DNA from: Streptococcus sp. 1643
GTDB lineage: Bacteria > Bacillota > Bacilli > Lactobacillales > Streptococcaceae
Direction: 5' to 3'
DNA length: 64,000 bases
Assembly (NCBI RefSeq): GCF_006228325.1
Contig: NZ_CP040231.1
Coordinates: 569,001-633,000 of the forward strand
The translations under genes were made by a program, and so were the position numbers. Numbering within the stretch: the stretch's first letter is position 1; each line of letters starts with the position of its first letter. The notes beneath the pieces are model-generated. The model made no database searches. It was given only the letters and a program-made list of their open reading frames with translations, and was not told the origin of the DNA. Positions 63,284-64,000 of this stretch are shown here, in pieces.

Positions 63284-64000
63284 ATGAAAAAGATCAAGTT
63301 ACTAAGTATCTTAGCACTTTCAACAGTTGTCTTGGGTGCATGTTCTGTATTTTCTAATCAGTCATCTGAAGCTTCTTCTGATAACAAGGAGAATACGGAA
63401 CAAGTTGAGAAGAAAGATGAAGCTGCAGAAGTTAAAGAAAAAGTTACAAAAGATGCTGAGATTCTCTTAGACTCAGTTCTTACTAGCGACTCTGCTCGAT
63501 TTAAGAAAATTTATGGCGAAACCTATGAAAAATGGACTGAGGCCATTTTTGCAGTGCAAACAAGTGAAAAAATCAAAGAAGAAGGTCTTTCACCTGCATC
63601 TACCTATTCAGTACAATGGCACAAAGATTTCCCTGTAGAAACTCCAGAAGAAACCATTTCAGGTTTCTTGAAGATGAAACGCAAGTTATTCCAAGATATC
63701 GGCTCTTACACTGTTAAAGATGTAAAGGTTGATGAATCTGGCAATACTGCGACTGTTACTTTTAACTCTAAGAAGTTGCATTCTAAAGGGTTGACTTCAT
63801 CAATTCGAGAAGTTCTAACAATTCTTATTGGTGGTATCGATAACCTAGGTAAGTACAACCAAGCTGGTTCAAACGTCGACATCAAGCGTTACCAAACATT
63901 GGTGACATATTGGATTTACGAACACCTCTTCAGAAAAGATTTTGCTACCTACAGTGATGTAGATGCTGAAGCTGCTCTTACACCTCTTACTACTGGAGAT
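63284..64000 (+). CDS. Lipoprotein of unknown function, truncated by the window edge
   Basis: The gene starts at ATG 63284 behind AAAGAGGTG and runs open to the last base (239 codons so far). The product begins MKKIKLLSILALSTVVLGACS, with the lipobox LGAC (lipidated Cys20), then an acidic and Lys-rich linker (Glu/Lys repeats, residues 25-60) and a globular part (LTSDSARFKKIYGETYEKWTE and onward). It resembles streptococcal DUF5105-type lipoproteins, an uncertain recall. Its 3' end lies outside the window. Confidence 0.85.
   Translation, partial: MKKIKLLSILALSTVVLGACSVFSNQSSEASSDNKENTEQVEKKDEAAEVKEKVTKDAEILLDSVLTSDSARFKKIYGETYEKWTEAIFAVQTSEKIKEEGLSPASTYSVQWHKDFPVETPEETISGFLKMKRKLFQDIGSYTVKDVKVDESGNTATVTFNSKKLHSKGLTSSIREVLTILIGGIDNLGKYNQAGSNVDIKRYQTLVTYWIYEHLFRKDFATYSDVDAEAALTPLTTGD

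Overview
The window looks like a chromosome segment of a Mitis-group Streptococcus, most likely S. mitis or a close relative of S. pneumoniae. This rests on low GC, extended -10 promoters of the TGnTATAAT type, a full-length pneumococcal-type BOX element, a choline-binding protein, a tmRNA tag reading AKNNTSYALAA, and long runs of genes in the order I remember from pneumococcus. Species assignment is inference; no database was searched.

Layout. 1-4.1 kb: an HTH/membrane-protein pair, NAD salvage (pncB-nadE), a heavily folded intergenic region and an acetyltransferase. 4.3-9.2 kb: extracellular oxidative-stress repair (ccdA, thioredoxin lipoprotein, msrAB) and a YesMN-type two-component system. 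9.3-14.7 kb: DUF436 protein, a 27-bp perfect palindrome, fused pabB, a choline-binding protein, glucokinase and thyA. 14.8-19.6 kb: an accessory island holding a complete quorum-sensing-controlled RiPP locus, with two genes too short for routine ORF calling: a 23-codon SHP pheromone on the minus strand and a 34-codon precursor peptide, flanked by an Rgg regulator, a radical SAM/SPASM enzyme and an ABC exporter. 19.6-24.4 kb: DUF3042, miaA-hflX-hypothetical-rnz-SDR. 24.5-26.4 kb: a decay zone with a frameshifted ankyrin gene and a neopullulanase remnant fused to a duplicate of the SDR 3' end. 26.7-39.2 kb: two giant wall-anchored proteins, a BgaA-type beta-galactosidase with a premature stop before its LPXTG anchor, and a CnaB-repeat adhesin with eight 342-bp tandem units. 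39.8-46.3 kb: pgdA, aldo/keto reductase, and a glycine T-box controlling a GFA protein, glyQ and glyS. 46.4-50.9 kb: a flavin cluster (two FMN reductases, ApbE) opposite a cre-controlled NADH oxidase. 51-62.6 kb: BOX, pdxST, hemolysin III, ogt, an Spx/ArsC-like protein, an amino-acid ABC transporter, trxB, a TrmH-type methyltransferase, def, a CapA-type protein, a HAD phosphatase and an SGNH hydrolase. 62.7-64 kb: ssrA, tRNA-Ser(GCT) and the start of a lipoprotein gene.

The strongest observations are: (1) the SHP/Rgg-controlled radical-SAM RiPP locus, whose precursor ends CGPSHSCGGGR and closely fits a streptosactin-type sactipeptide, with the pheromone and precursor promoters sharing a motif at identical spacing; (2) a 414-residue FMN reductase whose C-terminal tail carries two DATSGAS motifs, the form recognised by the flavin transferase ApbE, which is encoded beside it; (3) three genes (pabB, pgdA, trmH-type) with an extended -10 exactly 6 nt before the ATG, implying leaderless mRNAs; (4) decay events including the early stop in bgaA.
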